This document shows, piece after piece, positions 1 through 12,200 of a stretch of 64,000 bases of DNA. Each line of letters opens with the position of its first letter. The first letter of the stretch is position 1. The notes beneath the pieces were generated by a model. The model was not told the origin of the DNA. It ran no database searches and saw only the letters and a program-made list of their open reading frames with translations. Both the position numbers and the translations under genes were made by a program. Source of the DNA: Promerops cafer (Eukaryota; Chordata; Aves; Passeriformes; Nectariniidae). The DNA is taken from NCBI GenBank assembly GCA_013398275.1, contig VZSE01013243.1, positions 1,698,583-1,762,582 on the forward strand. The letters are read 5' to 3'.

Positions 1-131
1 TTTTCATTTATGGTTTATTCAAATCTGAACCTAGATCCAAAATGTGATAATCTACTGTAGTAAATCCCTCTATTCCAAAGGTTTTTAGACTATTTTAGTT
101 GTATTAAGCTTTCATGTCAGTGTTTTCTTAC

Positions 132-215
132 CTTGCAGTGATCCCGCAAAATTCGTATCTTTCTTTTTCTTGCCCTTTTTACTGATGGATTTCAGTTGCT
201 TGTCATTATTTGAGT
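132..215 (-). CDS. CEBPZ: CEBPZ coding exon 13 (last visible)
   Basis: Encodes DSNNDKQLKSISKKGKKKKD and then TNFAGSLQ, ending in phase 1 at a gtaaga donor. Because an intron follows to the window edge (1-131), further coding exons and the stop must lie to the left. Confidence 0.9.
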
Positions 216-3200
216 CTGATAGGAAAAAAACCCAAATACATCAGTCTCCAATTTTCACACCATGTACATGTATTTAATGTGCAGCAGAGACTAAAATTCC
301 TTTTTAGGCGTATTTGCCATAATGGTCCAAAGTCTTTAAAAGGCAGTGCACACAAGCAAATCTAGTATTTCCTCAAGCTGGACAATTTAAAATTCGTCTG
401 TGGTGTGCTGTTCTTCATGTTGTTTCCACAGCACCAGACGGGAGTGATTTTTGTATATAAAATAGAAAAGCTAAAAGCAGGCATTAGGTAAACTTCGAAT
501 GTCTGCGTGGAAAGTTTGGTGAAATAATCATCTCACAAAAGATTGTGTTAACAACTGTATGAACAGTTTACCTCATCTACCCTCAGTCATCTTCCTGTGA
601 CCTTTAGTTATTCATTGAAATACTCCATTAATCTCTGCTTTTCCAGCCACATGCACTGTATTCCATGTAAACTGTGCTTTTCAGGTGAAAAAAGAAAACC
701 ATGCAGGTACAAGAAACAGTTACAACTACAGTAATAAAAACTTGAGTGCATAGCTGTAATACAAGAGTAAGTTGTTACTTGTGAGACAGCCATTTCAATA
801 AAAGTTACTTTATCTAAAAAGAATCAGCATTAACTATGTCTAAAATATAAAAATTATCAATTACCAGAGCTTTTATATTTCTCCTTGAGCTCTTCTAATA
901 TTTCTGCCTAGTGAAGCCAGTTATTTGCTTAAAGCTACTGTTGTTACACCAATTTTCAGAATGAAAGAAACATGTCTCATTTGGAAGTTTTTATACCCAG
1001 ATGCCTAATTCCCACTCTCACCTAAGAGACTGTGCCAGGAAATGCTTCTCTTAAGACTTCATTGTACAGAGAAGGACTTGTCATTTCTTTGCCTAAGCCA
1101 AACTTCCCACCTACATAACTAAACTGGAATTTGCATATGTAGTTACATATTAAATAACCTATTTTTAAAGCTTTTTCTTCCTCTTTTTCTGTAACAAATG
1201 GCACTTTACCTAGGTCATTATCATCTTCAGACACATCCATAAATACACCTCCCTCTTCATCCATATCCTCTTCAAAGTCTTCCTCCATACTTCCTAAGGA
1301 GACTTCCTCATCATCCAGATCACTGAAGTCATCTTCATCATCAGAATCCTCCCAGTCAGCACCAGATCCCTCACCACCTTGGCCTTTCTTGCCGCCTTTG
1401 GGATTTTTTTTTATATTACTAAAAGAAGATGTAACAAGCTTAGCACTTCATCTGGAAAAATACTGTTTGCATCTAGATGACTTCTATCTACTGGCAAACA
1501 CTATGTTAGGAAAGTTCAACACCATTGCAAACTACTGCAAATGTAGGCTGTGACCTAAAATATACATATTATACACTCAGGTATGTTTTCAACATTAGTA
1601 TAGGCAGCTGTATTATAAAAGTCAACCATTTTAAGAAGTTCTGTAGAGAATCCTATTCTGAAATTAGCAAAAATGACAGCTTCAGTATTTTATCTCCTCT
1701 GTGTGTTTGTTCCTTTTCAGAAAGTCTTTTCTGTAAAACACACAAACTGCTCTATTAAACACCAGTCAAGATCACAAAAATGTTTCAGGTAACTCCAGGA
1801 GTTTAGACTTTAATTCTGCTGTCGCCTCAAGGGAAAAATTTTCTGTGCCAATTCAAATGCTGCATTATAGATTCTCTGAGTAAAACGGAAGCTACTTAAT
1901 CATTTACAATTGGACTCAATGAACCTAAAGGTCCTTTCCCACCTAAATGATGCTATGATTAATGAAAGTGCTGACTTCAGGAGAGCTGAGCTCTGTGACT
2001 CTGGATCTCACAAAGCTTATTAACTGTGTTAGGTTCAGTTACAACCAGTCCTTATGGCAGCAGTGCCATTATGCCTCATTCTGCTTCCTTTTGTACTTGG
2101 TAATTCTAAAACAGAAACCTGAGACAATGCAAAACAAGATTTTACACTGCTTACTGGGTCACTCCATTGTATAAGATAAACAATTAATTAATTAAGACAA
2201 TCCAATACTACAGGTCTCATTTAAGGATTATTAGCATCCCAAGGTCCTAATTAACTATTATGGGACATGTGGAAAACCTGCATTACTCAGTGTAAAACTG
2301 ATACTGCCTTTTTTACAAGGTGATATTCTGAGTTGTTCTGAAAAAGGTCTATCTAGTTTCACAGAGTAAAACTCTACGTAGATATTAAGACAAGAGGAGC
2401 AAGAACTAATCTGAAGTCTTACCCAGCAAAATCAAGGTCATCAACAACAGCATTATCAGCAGCTTCAAAAGTATCTAGGGAGGAAGAAAAATGTTATTAC
2501 TACAAAGAAATATGCAAGTCATTGCATCCAGCAAGTACATGGACCTGTTGGAGCAAGTCCAGAGGAGGGCCACAAAGACAACCACAGAGCTGGAGCACCT
2601 CTCCTAGCATTGAAGTTGTTCAGCCTGGAGAAGAGGAGGTTTCAGGGTGACCTTACTGCAGCCTTCCAGTACCTAAAGGATGCTATAAGAGAGCTGGAGA
2701 GGGACTTTTTCCAAGGGCATGTAGTGACAGGACGAGGGGGAATAGTTCAAACTGAAACAGAGTTTAGATTAGGTATTAGGAAAACATGCTTCTCTGTGAG
2801 GGTAGTAAGGCACTGGCACAGGTTGCCCAGAGAAGCTGTGGATGCCCCATCCCTGAAAGTGTTCAAGGCCAGGTTGGATGGAGCAACCTGATCTTGTGGA
2901 AGGTGTCCCTGCCCTCAGCAGGAGGGATGGAATGAGATCATCTTTAAGGTCCCTTCCAACCCAAGCTATTCTGTGATTCTAGCATTGCAAAATATCTAAT
3001 TTTCAGATATAGGGTCATTATTTTAAGCTTCTGAATTTATGAAGCTAATTCTCATTAGAGATACTAACAATAAAAGACAAATGCAATTAGTAACAGATTC
3101 TTGTCATAACTAAGACCACATTAATTGAGTCACTAAGAACCCTGATAAAAGAATGTAGAATTCTCTCAAAATACTGTACAAAACACTTATGGAGAGTTAA

Positions 3201-6200
3201 CTGGATTTTTTTTTTAATATCTATAAGTAAAATTTGAAATAATAAAATAATGGACATTTTCTGGTACACTGACAAATTTAAATTCTGGAACAAATCATAC
3301 ACTAATTCCAAAGCAAAATACATGCAACAGGAAGAGCTAAGGCTACTGCAGAAGTGTGCCAATGGCCTTACTAAACTCATAACCTCATGAAAGATGTTAG
3401 AAATGACAAGGGGAACTGTAAGCAAGACTGAAAAAGGCCGAGCAGTGAAGAAAAAATAGAGGCAAATGTTATGTGCTATTAGAAAAGGTTACTCAGACTA
3501 CATTCGGAAAAGAACAAAAGGGCATGAACTGCCACTCAGGAGTTTAAGTTGAAAATCAGGCAATTTCCAGCCACTCAAACAAGCTGACTACTGCAGTGGT
3601 GGGAGCAAGGCCTCTTTTACAAACAGCCACCCAGCTGGCTCACACAGCACACAGCAGGAACTGCTGTGAGAGCAACTGGAAAGCCAGTTTTCTCCCACTC
3701 CCATATTCCTCTATCTGGTTCTTTTACACAATATGAACTATGAAAAGGATAAATTAATAATCTGAAAAATCTGGGAATACTGGGATAGTTACTGCAAGGA
3801 AGAACACAGCCTTACCCAATGCTCTTTCAAATTCATCATCATCCACATCTTCCACACTTTCTTCATCATCCAGACGCTTTTGTTTCTCTCTCTTCTTATC
3901 GAACTTAGAATAAAATCTGAAATAATATATTGTTCTCAGACACAAAATTACAGGGCATGATCTTTATGACTTTTTATTTAAAAATCTGCAGATTGTTTCC
4001 CATGTATGTTGCCAGTTGAAAACTTTAAGTGATGGTTTCAAACACATCTAAAATCAAGAGATTTGTACTTCCTTTGTTTTTCAAAAAATCAGTCACTACT
4101 GTAATATTTAAAATAATGAAATTTCACTGGCCAAAGGTGGCAGAAGTTATTTTTAATATAGTGAATTTATAAAAGAGCACAACAAAGACGTAAAAATCTG
4201 CCTTAGAATGAGAAGGAAGAAAGGATCAAATTCAACTTGAATATAATTGAGAAAAAAATAAAGAAGGCATTCACCCATCAAGTTTTATCAAATTTTCTCA
4301 CATAGTCCTCTTCTTTTGGGTCTTAGTTTTTATCTTCTGTCAGCCATTTCCACATTCATTTCACGTTAAAGAAACACCAAACACAGAAGGCAATTTTGAC
4401 CATATACAAAAGAGTACTTTGTACAGAAGACTTTAAATGTGTAATCTCAGTTTCAGCCATCTTCAATGTAACAATACTGTTAACTTTTCAGAGAGGGGCA
4501 TGTTTATAAGATGCTTTTCTTTAATCTCAAAACTAACACCCCTATTTTATTTATCAGTAGTATATTCCTCGATATTATAGTATCAATTAATTTATAATAA
4601 ATTAAGTTAATTCAAATAATAATTTCCTAAGGAGACACAGCTAATCGTATTTTGATCTAATAAAAACAAATCTTTGCCCAATGCATATCACTTCAATTTT
4701 AGTACTACAACTGCATTTGTATATCATAATCTCAAAGGAAATTCAAAGAAACAGAAATAACTATAAGTAATAAAAAACCTAAATATGCTGAAAAGTAGTT
4801 CCTCTGACTTTCTTTTGCTTTGCTCTATTCTAATAAGCTTTGATGCTAATAACATAAACAACCCACAAGATATTCATCACTACCCATTACTTAAGGCTTC
4901 TCTATTATAATGTCAGCTTACTCAATTTACTTAAACTACAAGCCCCAATTGCCTTTGTTCACAGGTGATAATCTTTCCTAAGCACTTTTGACAAATGTTA
5001 AAGTTATGTCCAAGAAAAGCACTATCATTTCAAGTCACTCAATCAAAATTTGCAAACACCTGAAATACCAGAAAATGCAGTGGGTTTTAATGGCATTGCA
5101 TTAAAAAAACAACACTTAAAATGAACATTCACAAGTATTCCATTACCTGTGAAAGAACACTTCATCCACTGGGATTTTGCTTTCATCTTTGGCCCGGAAT
5201 TCCTTACTGTTGACTGCAAAAACAAAAAAAGAACTGATTTTACCCCAAGTTGAAATGCTGGTTATTCTTTCCAGAGGTTAAGCAGCACACACAGACAAAA
5301 GCAGACACAGTGTCATCCATTCAATAATGGGGAGCTTATCTGAAAACCTCTTCAAACTAACACAATGCATATACTGTACTCCAGTGTGAAGTATGGAAAA
5401 GACCCTATGGAAAAACTCAAGTGGCAGAGCCCTAACCAGGTTCTCAGTTATTTATCAGCAAGGCAGGGGGATGCAATCACCTACAGCAGGAATACATTTA
5501 AAACAATAATGGGAAAGAAAGTAGGGAGCAAGATGAACTTGCTGCCATGCACTGAAACACTGTAATTACTTCCACCCAGCACTCCCTGGCAGTGGAAATG
5601 CTTGTCAGGAGCTGCAGAGCAGGACCATGAGCCAGCTGAGCACACTGAGGAAGGGATCAAGCCTCAACCTGCCCCTATTTCTGCGGAACTGAGGCAAAAT
5701 ATGACACTGCAAGAGCAGATCAACCAGGGTAATGACCAGGTTCCTTGTGGAGGACCTTTTTGGCCTCTCACATTCCCCTTCCCTCCTCCTCAGAAGTAAA
5801 TCAAAAGAAGAAAGGCTACAGATTATCTCAGTAGGCACAGATTATAATAATTTCTAAGTGACATGGGTCCAAGTTTCTGAAACCAGATCAGCACACTCAC
5901 AGAAGGACTCTTCAAATGAACAGTAGAATTGCAGCAGATTTGCAATCTCAGCACCCTACGCCTCCGCAGAGATCAGCTACAAGCAACAACTGCAGACTTT
6001 GGTAGCCATATTACTATATCCATATTTTTGTATCATGTTTCATTTGTGAAACACTTAAATTCCCCAAATTCTGTCCTAAATCCTCAGGACAGAATTGCCC
6101 CTAAATTGCTCCTTCAACTCAGAATAAACTAAAGAATGTGACAAAGCATATAGGCTAAAATTTCTATTTTCTTTAAGCTTTAACAGCCATAAAACCAGCC

Positions 6201-9200
6201 ATCAAAGTACATCAGTACTTACTAATCTGCATAACTAAAACCTCTTTGCAACAGAACAGACCCAAAGCTGGTGGAAAAGCACATCCCTGGGAATGCTACA
6301 GAGACACTGCCACAGAAGATGGTACCTCTTCTGTCCTCAAGTAGCATGTTCTACTGATAGTTTGCTCTGGTTTTTTAACTGCTGGTTCTTACACCAAATC
6401 CTACTCTTGATTGTTGGAAACAGTGGGACCGGACAAAAGGCAGCTTATTTCTGGAGGCAGGAAGACTCTTAGAAAAATAACATGCCAAAGATATCTTACA
6501 CTCATCCTAACAGCTGCAGCTGTGGCATTGTATGGAGTAATCCCTTATCATTTAATGAAAGAACTTAATGTGATTTAAATAATTATATAGATCCATTTTT
6601 CTGGTATTTTAAGCCATTTTTCAATCATAATGAACAGAATAAAAATGGCTACAGAATACTGACTTTCTCCACAACTTTTTTTTTTTTTCTTCAAATGATT
6701 CAATAGATCCAAAGTTCCATCTGTGAAGAATCCATACATCCTTATAAGAAGATGATGTCTGATCCTGAACATCAGGCATGACCACTGCACTCCTGATGGA
6801 TGGCACTTTGCTTTATTGCTAAGACAAACAGCATAGACAGTGCAGATGACACATCTACATCAACCAACAAAGGATATTTTAGTCATCATAATCTTAAGTG
6901 ATTTAAGGGGCTTACCTGCAAGATTCTGCATATCCTTCATAAACTGCTTCTTCTTTGGCTGCATTACCACACTGCTGGTGTTTTCTGTATCAGAGTATAA
7001 ATCAGAGAGGAATTTTTATTTTATTAATATTGATACAGACCTGTTAGGAGCAGCTGATAGACCAGTGGGTTGTGCTGCCATCCATAATGACCTCAAGAGG
7101 CTGGAGAACTGGGCTGACAGAAACCTCCTGCAGTTTAACAGGGGGAAGGGCGAAGTCCTGCACTGAAGGAGGAACAACCCCAGGTACCAGTACACACTGG
7201 GGGCTGCCCAGCTGAAAAGCAGCTTGGCTAAGAACACCCTGGTAGTCCTGGTGGACACCCAGTTACCATGAGCCAACACTGTGTCCCTGCAGCAAAGAAG
7301 GCTGATGGTTTTCCTGGTACTTGTCAGACCACACTTCGAGCTCCGTGCCCAGGTCTGGGCTCTCCAGTATAAGGCAGACATGGGCACACTGGAGAGAATC
7401 AAGTGATGGGTCACTGAGTTGATGAAGGAGACTCCACCTGAACACCTGGAAACACTTTTTCACCATGAGGGCAACTGTGCACTGGCACACGTTGCAGAGA
7501 GGCAGAGGAGTCTCCACTCCTGGAGACATTTAAAAGCCATCTGCAGAGTCTGCTCTAGGTGTCTCTGCTTGAGCCCATGACTTCAGAGGTCCCTTCTAGC
7601 CTCAACAATTCTGTAGTGTTTACATCTCCACATCCCTTGCTTATTCCTGCAAAGTGAGCAGCTCTGCACTGTGGGTGTGAGGGGCAGCAGGAGGTGACTC
7701 GCAGCTGGTTCCGGGTTACAGACATCTCTCTTGCAGCCCTGAAGACTGATCCCACTCCTTTGCTGCACCACATGCACCCCACATACTTGACAAAGCCAAT
7801 CTGAGAGAATGACGATTCGGACAGCACCTATAACCAAGATCACACGGTACAGAGAAGTGCCTACCTTTGCCTTTGCTGAGTTTGGGATTTCTGTACACAA
7901 AGCGATCCAAGAATCTCATTAACGTGAAGTCCTGCAAAGGGTCACCGGAGTACTGAATGTGATTTCCCTGAAAGAAGGAAAAAGCCAAAAACCATTAAGG
8001 TCTTCATTTTAGAAAGACGCCATCTAAACACAGAGGGCTCAATCAGTTCAACAACAACATTAAAACATACTTTAAAAAGATAAAGACTTGGGGATACTAT
8101 ACCACGTAACCCTGACCAGGTTCTTCTTTTTGCAATTTCACTATTTTCTTAACTAAGCCACACCTCCTTTGCTTCGTTTTGGTGATAAACTGCCTTGCAA
8201 TGTACTGTGCTAACAGGAGTTATTACTCAGCATCATTTCAATACCATATATTCAAATGAAAAATAAATACTTTCAATACACATTTGTGAAAGTTTGAGTG
8301 GTTTTGGCATGGTACCACAACAGTATTTAAAAAAGAGTATGTTCCTGTGGCAAGGTTCCCCATATTTAAAAAATAATTAAATAAAAAGATACAAAAAAAC
8401 TCGAATAAAGCTTTAAGAATCATATAATACCTACATTTCTACAAAATTAGAACTTTTGTGAGCAGTCTCCTTTACATATAACATTGTAATTACATGAAAA
8501 GCTTGGCATTTGAGAGTATAGAGTTCTGCAGAGCTGTTAGTTACCCACAAAGTGCGAGGAGACTTTATATGTATTTTTTCAAATGGCAAAGGACACCTAA
8601 CACAAAATATCAAACTTCAAAGCAACAAGCTAGCAAAAGCACTTACTTCTAAAATTGTTTTTGCAAACAGGGCCACAGACGGATGAAAATGTTCAGAAAG
8701 CTGAAAAACATGAGTCACTCATTTATTTCTAATTAAAAAATATGTTGTAAGACCACTCTGTGACTTACCAAATAACAGACATATACATAGTAGTGCAAGG
8801 CTGATGAAGCACTTTAACAACTGAAGAACTTCGAGTTCTAATCTTTTATTTGCATTAAATACATTTGCATTTAAAATTTAAGTCAACACTAAAAAGCTTT
8901 AATGATCAAAGCTAAGAATAGTCAAAAAATATTATTATTGTCCAAATCTCCCCTTAAAAAATTACTATTCCCTACTCAAGAATATCAGTATTGCATGGAA
9001 CATATACAAGTTTAAAGCTGAACGTGTTAGCTTTAACCTTTCTGTTGTTACTCAAGTAGCTACTTCAAGAATAACCAAGTTCTTTTTCCTCTCTTCGTTT
9101 AAGGGCCACACTTTTAAACACAGCAACAGCAATTCAAGAATGTCCCACCTTCTTCAGTTCCCAAAGGCTTGTACTTTCAGCACCACAGTATAAAGGACTT

Positions 9201-12200
9201 CGGTGCATAGGATCATAGGAAGCTTCGCTCTTCCTGCCTGTGGGGTGGAGGGGAGCAAAACAAATTTTCTCAGGCAACTTCACAAGAGCATTATTCTCAC
9301 TTCCCTACAACAGTAACGCTGCCCATCACTCCCAGCTGGACAGGCCAGGGGTTCATCTGGCAGCAGGAAAAGGCTGTATGCAGCTGCCCTTCACAGAGTA
9401 TGAACAAGAGCACAGGCTGAGTTCCTGCCTGCTTCCAAAGAAGGTCCTGAAAACCCCTGGCCTGTTCTGGAAGCCTTCAGGGAAGAGTGAAACTGGGCAC
9501 AAATTCAAAGCTGGACAAACTGTTCTAGCAGGCTTCACAAGCCAGAGAGCAGCTACACATCCTCTCCTTGGCTACACTGCTCGGAAGTGTTTGAACATGG
9601 ACGCAAAGAATTCCAAGCCTGTTAACAGCTAAGGCACAAATAATGTGTTTATTACAAACTGTATGAAGTGAAATACACTAGTCATGGAGTCTTTTCATCA
9701 CTGCTGAGGTAACAGATAAATTGCTCTGACTGGTTACTTTCAACCAAACTTCAACTTAAAATCTAAAATAATGTTTTAATCACTTAATCTTACAACTCTT
9801 GATCAACATGTCACTGTTATGGACTCTTAGCTGCTAAATTATATATTTTCTTGCTGATTTACCTCCCATATTCAGATGATGCACCCACGAGGCTGATGAA
9901 TTTGAATTGTTTGTTTTAGCAGAACTTTCCACTGTACTTCTCTTTTCATCTTCTGCTTCTTTGTAAGCATCCACAAATTTTTCCTCATTGTCCTCAGCCT
10001 CTTCTTGATCCTTAAAGCACTCCTCATCATCTGACTCCTAAAAAACAAAAAACATTAACAAACAGCTTTTCCTTTCCAGATATACTCTGATTTTTTAGAA
10101 AAATGCACATAAAGCTACTTATAAAAATCTAAACAAATGATGGTTGATGTTTAAGAAATACAGATTTTTGTCCTTGATATAGCACTTGAAATTGAACTTT
10201 TCTGCTTAGAACACACAACTATAATGATCCCTCCCCATCTCAAGAAACATCTTAGCAAATGGTTACTAATAAACAGGTTAGGAAAAGGTGCTTTCTTATT
10301 GAAAAAGCAATGAGATAAAGAAATCATCTTATACCACATGATCCTGCAACTGGACCCTTAACTCTGGTTTTACTTTCAGAAGCTCAGACAGAAGGTACAG
10401 GGTTCCACAAATGAAGGGTGGCATTTGTCCACAAGTGACTTGCAGTAGCCTCTTCACAAAGGCCTTCACCCGCCGCAACACAACGTCTGCCTTCAGAGAC
10501 TTATAGACAAGATTCAGAAACATGGATGGCTTTGAGCACGTTGCTAAAGCAGGATCTAGAAGCTTCCTGTAGGACACACAGGAGAAGTTTTGCTGATTGT
10601 CAAGATGCACACAGGAGAACAACTGCTATTAACAACAATAATGTACATTTTTCAGAGTGCCATCTAAAAAACTAGAGACAGTTTAATCCTCGGCACTCAA
10701 AACCATTAAGATCAATCCTGGACTGTCAAGAGCTCTATAATATTTCTGGATATATATGAGACACTGAAGATTAAAAAAAAGGAAAAAAAAAAAACAAACT
10801 GCCTCAGTAAACAAAATACTGCAAGAAAATAAAAAGAAACTGAGTTCAACTGAAACTAATCTGATTTGTCCATGTGTTTAAAAAAAGAAAGCAAATGGTT
10901 AAAAATCAGAACACTTCACAATCAGATTAGACATTTGTACTGGCAAGTTCATTTTCTACTCCACTTTTTTTCCATGCTGCCAAGCACAGTAAGGCCCTTA
11001 AATACACTGCACATTCTCATGGAACCTGAATTTCCTTTTTAAAAAACAGTAACTTCCCCTAGGTCATCTAAATAGAAGCCTGTAAGGATCCTATAAAGAG
11101 TCTAAATGATCAGCTGGGATGAGAAAAAAAAGCAGTATTTTTATAGCACAAGGCTTTCCACCTACAGAAATTAAACCATCTAAAAATTTAAGATAATATT
11201 CCTAGTCCTCAAAATAAGGACCAAAAAAAAAGGAAACAAGATTTTCAGCTATTTACACACCTGATTTACAGGCCTAATTACTTTACAGGGTAGTACCTGT
11301 AAAAGTGATTTCAGAAGAAATAGCTATCAATTAGTTTCAAATAACATAAGGAAGTAAAGCAAGCCACCAGAAGAGTGGCAAAGGACGAAATGCACAGGTG
11401 TTCTCAGGACCTATCACTATCTTTTGTTTTTATCCAGATGTTAAATCAAAGAAATCACATGCATTTTCTTCCAGATCCTACCAAACATCAGAAATTTTAG
11501 CCAACGAAACACAAAACTAGCAAGATCTTAAAAGCAAAGTAAGTGTTTCCACAACTTTAAATTAATGGTGACTACCTCTTGAAATGAAATTTATATAAAA
11601 ATGCAAACCTGCCACTTACTTGTACAACGCTGCATAGTACCTGTCTGATACAGTCTGCTGAGAGTCCATCACTTGAAACAGCAACATCAAGGCCTGGACA
11701 CTGGTACTGAAGTTCACAAGATGCAGGACCTTGAACAAGGTGTTCATTTGTTCTTTCACTTTCTCATCACCAGTCTCAGCGTAAGGGTAAGCTCTGTTTA
11801 CCCCACAAAGAAGAGCACTGAGCATTTTGGATTCAACATCTTTTTTCTTAATACAGTTCCGGAAAAAGCAGAAGTACAAAGTTATCAGCTTGTTAGCCAA
11901 TGCACTTTCTTCATGACTGAGGACTATCTGATTTAGAAAGCAGATAGCATAATATTGAGTTTTCACATTGATGTTTGAGCGGTACAAAAGCCTCTCCACC
12001 TCACTGCACACTACTCCCTTCATATTTGGATGCTTGTGAAGTAATGTCTCTAAAAGATAAGAGGCTTTGGTGGCGATCTTGTTCTGAGGGTCACCCAGTT
12101 TATTCACCAGCAGAACCAGCAGAGCTTTCTCCTGCTCGGGCTTGTTACAGAGCAGCTCGTGGGAAACTGCCAGCGCTCGGGATTTCGTGGCTGTCAGACA

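Larger units (their letters stand above)
216..11619 (-). other. CEBPZ: Introns 2-12 of CEBPZ
   Basis: AT-rich intronic DNA between the exons listed. The longest introns are 5214-6915, 2475-3815, 3917-5146, 10567-11619, 1419-2422 and 216-1209. Recognisable content is three CR1 fragments (1908-1960, 2535-2980, 7040-7616) and simple A- or T-rich tracts. In the remaining stretches I see no RNA gene, no second coding gene and no obvious conserved element. Confidence 0.85.

Noticed and set aside
9240..9632. A 130-codon plus-strand open frame in CEBPZ intron 4
   Set aside because: No domain, signal peptide or conserved motif, and no splice or promoter context. Such a length is compatible with chance.
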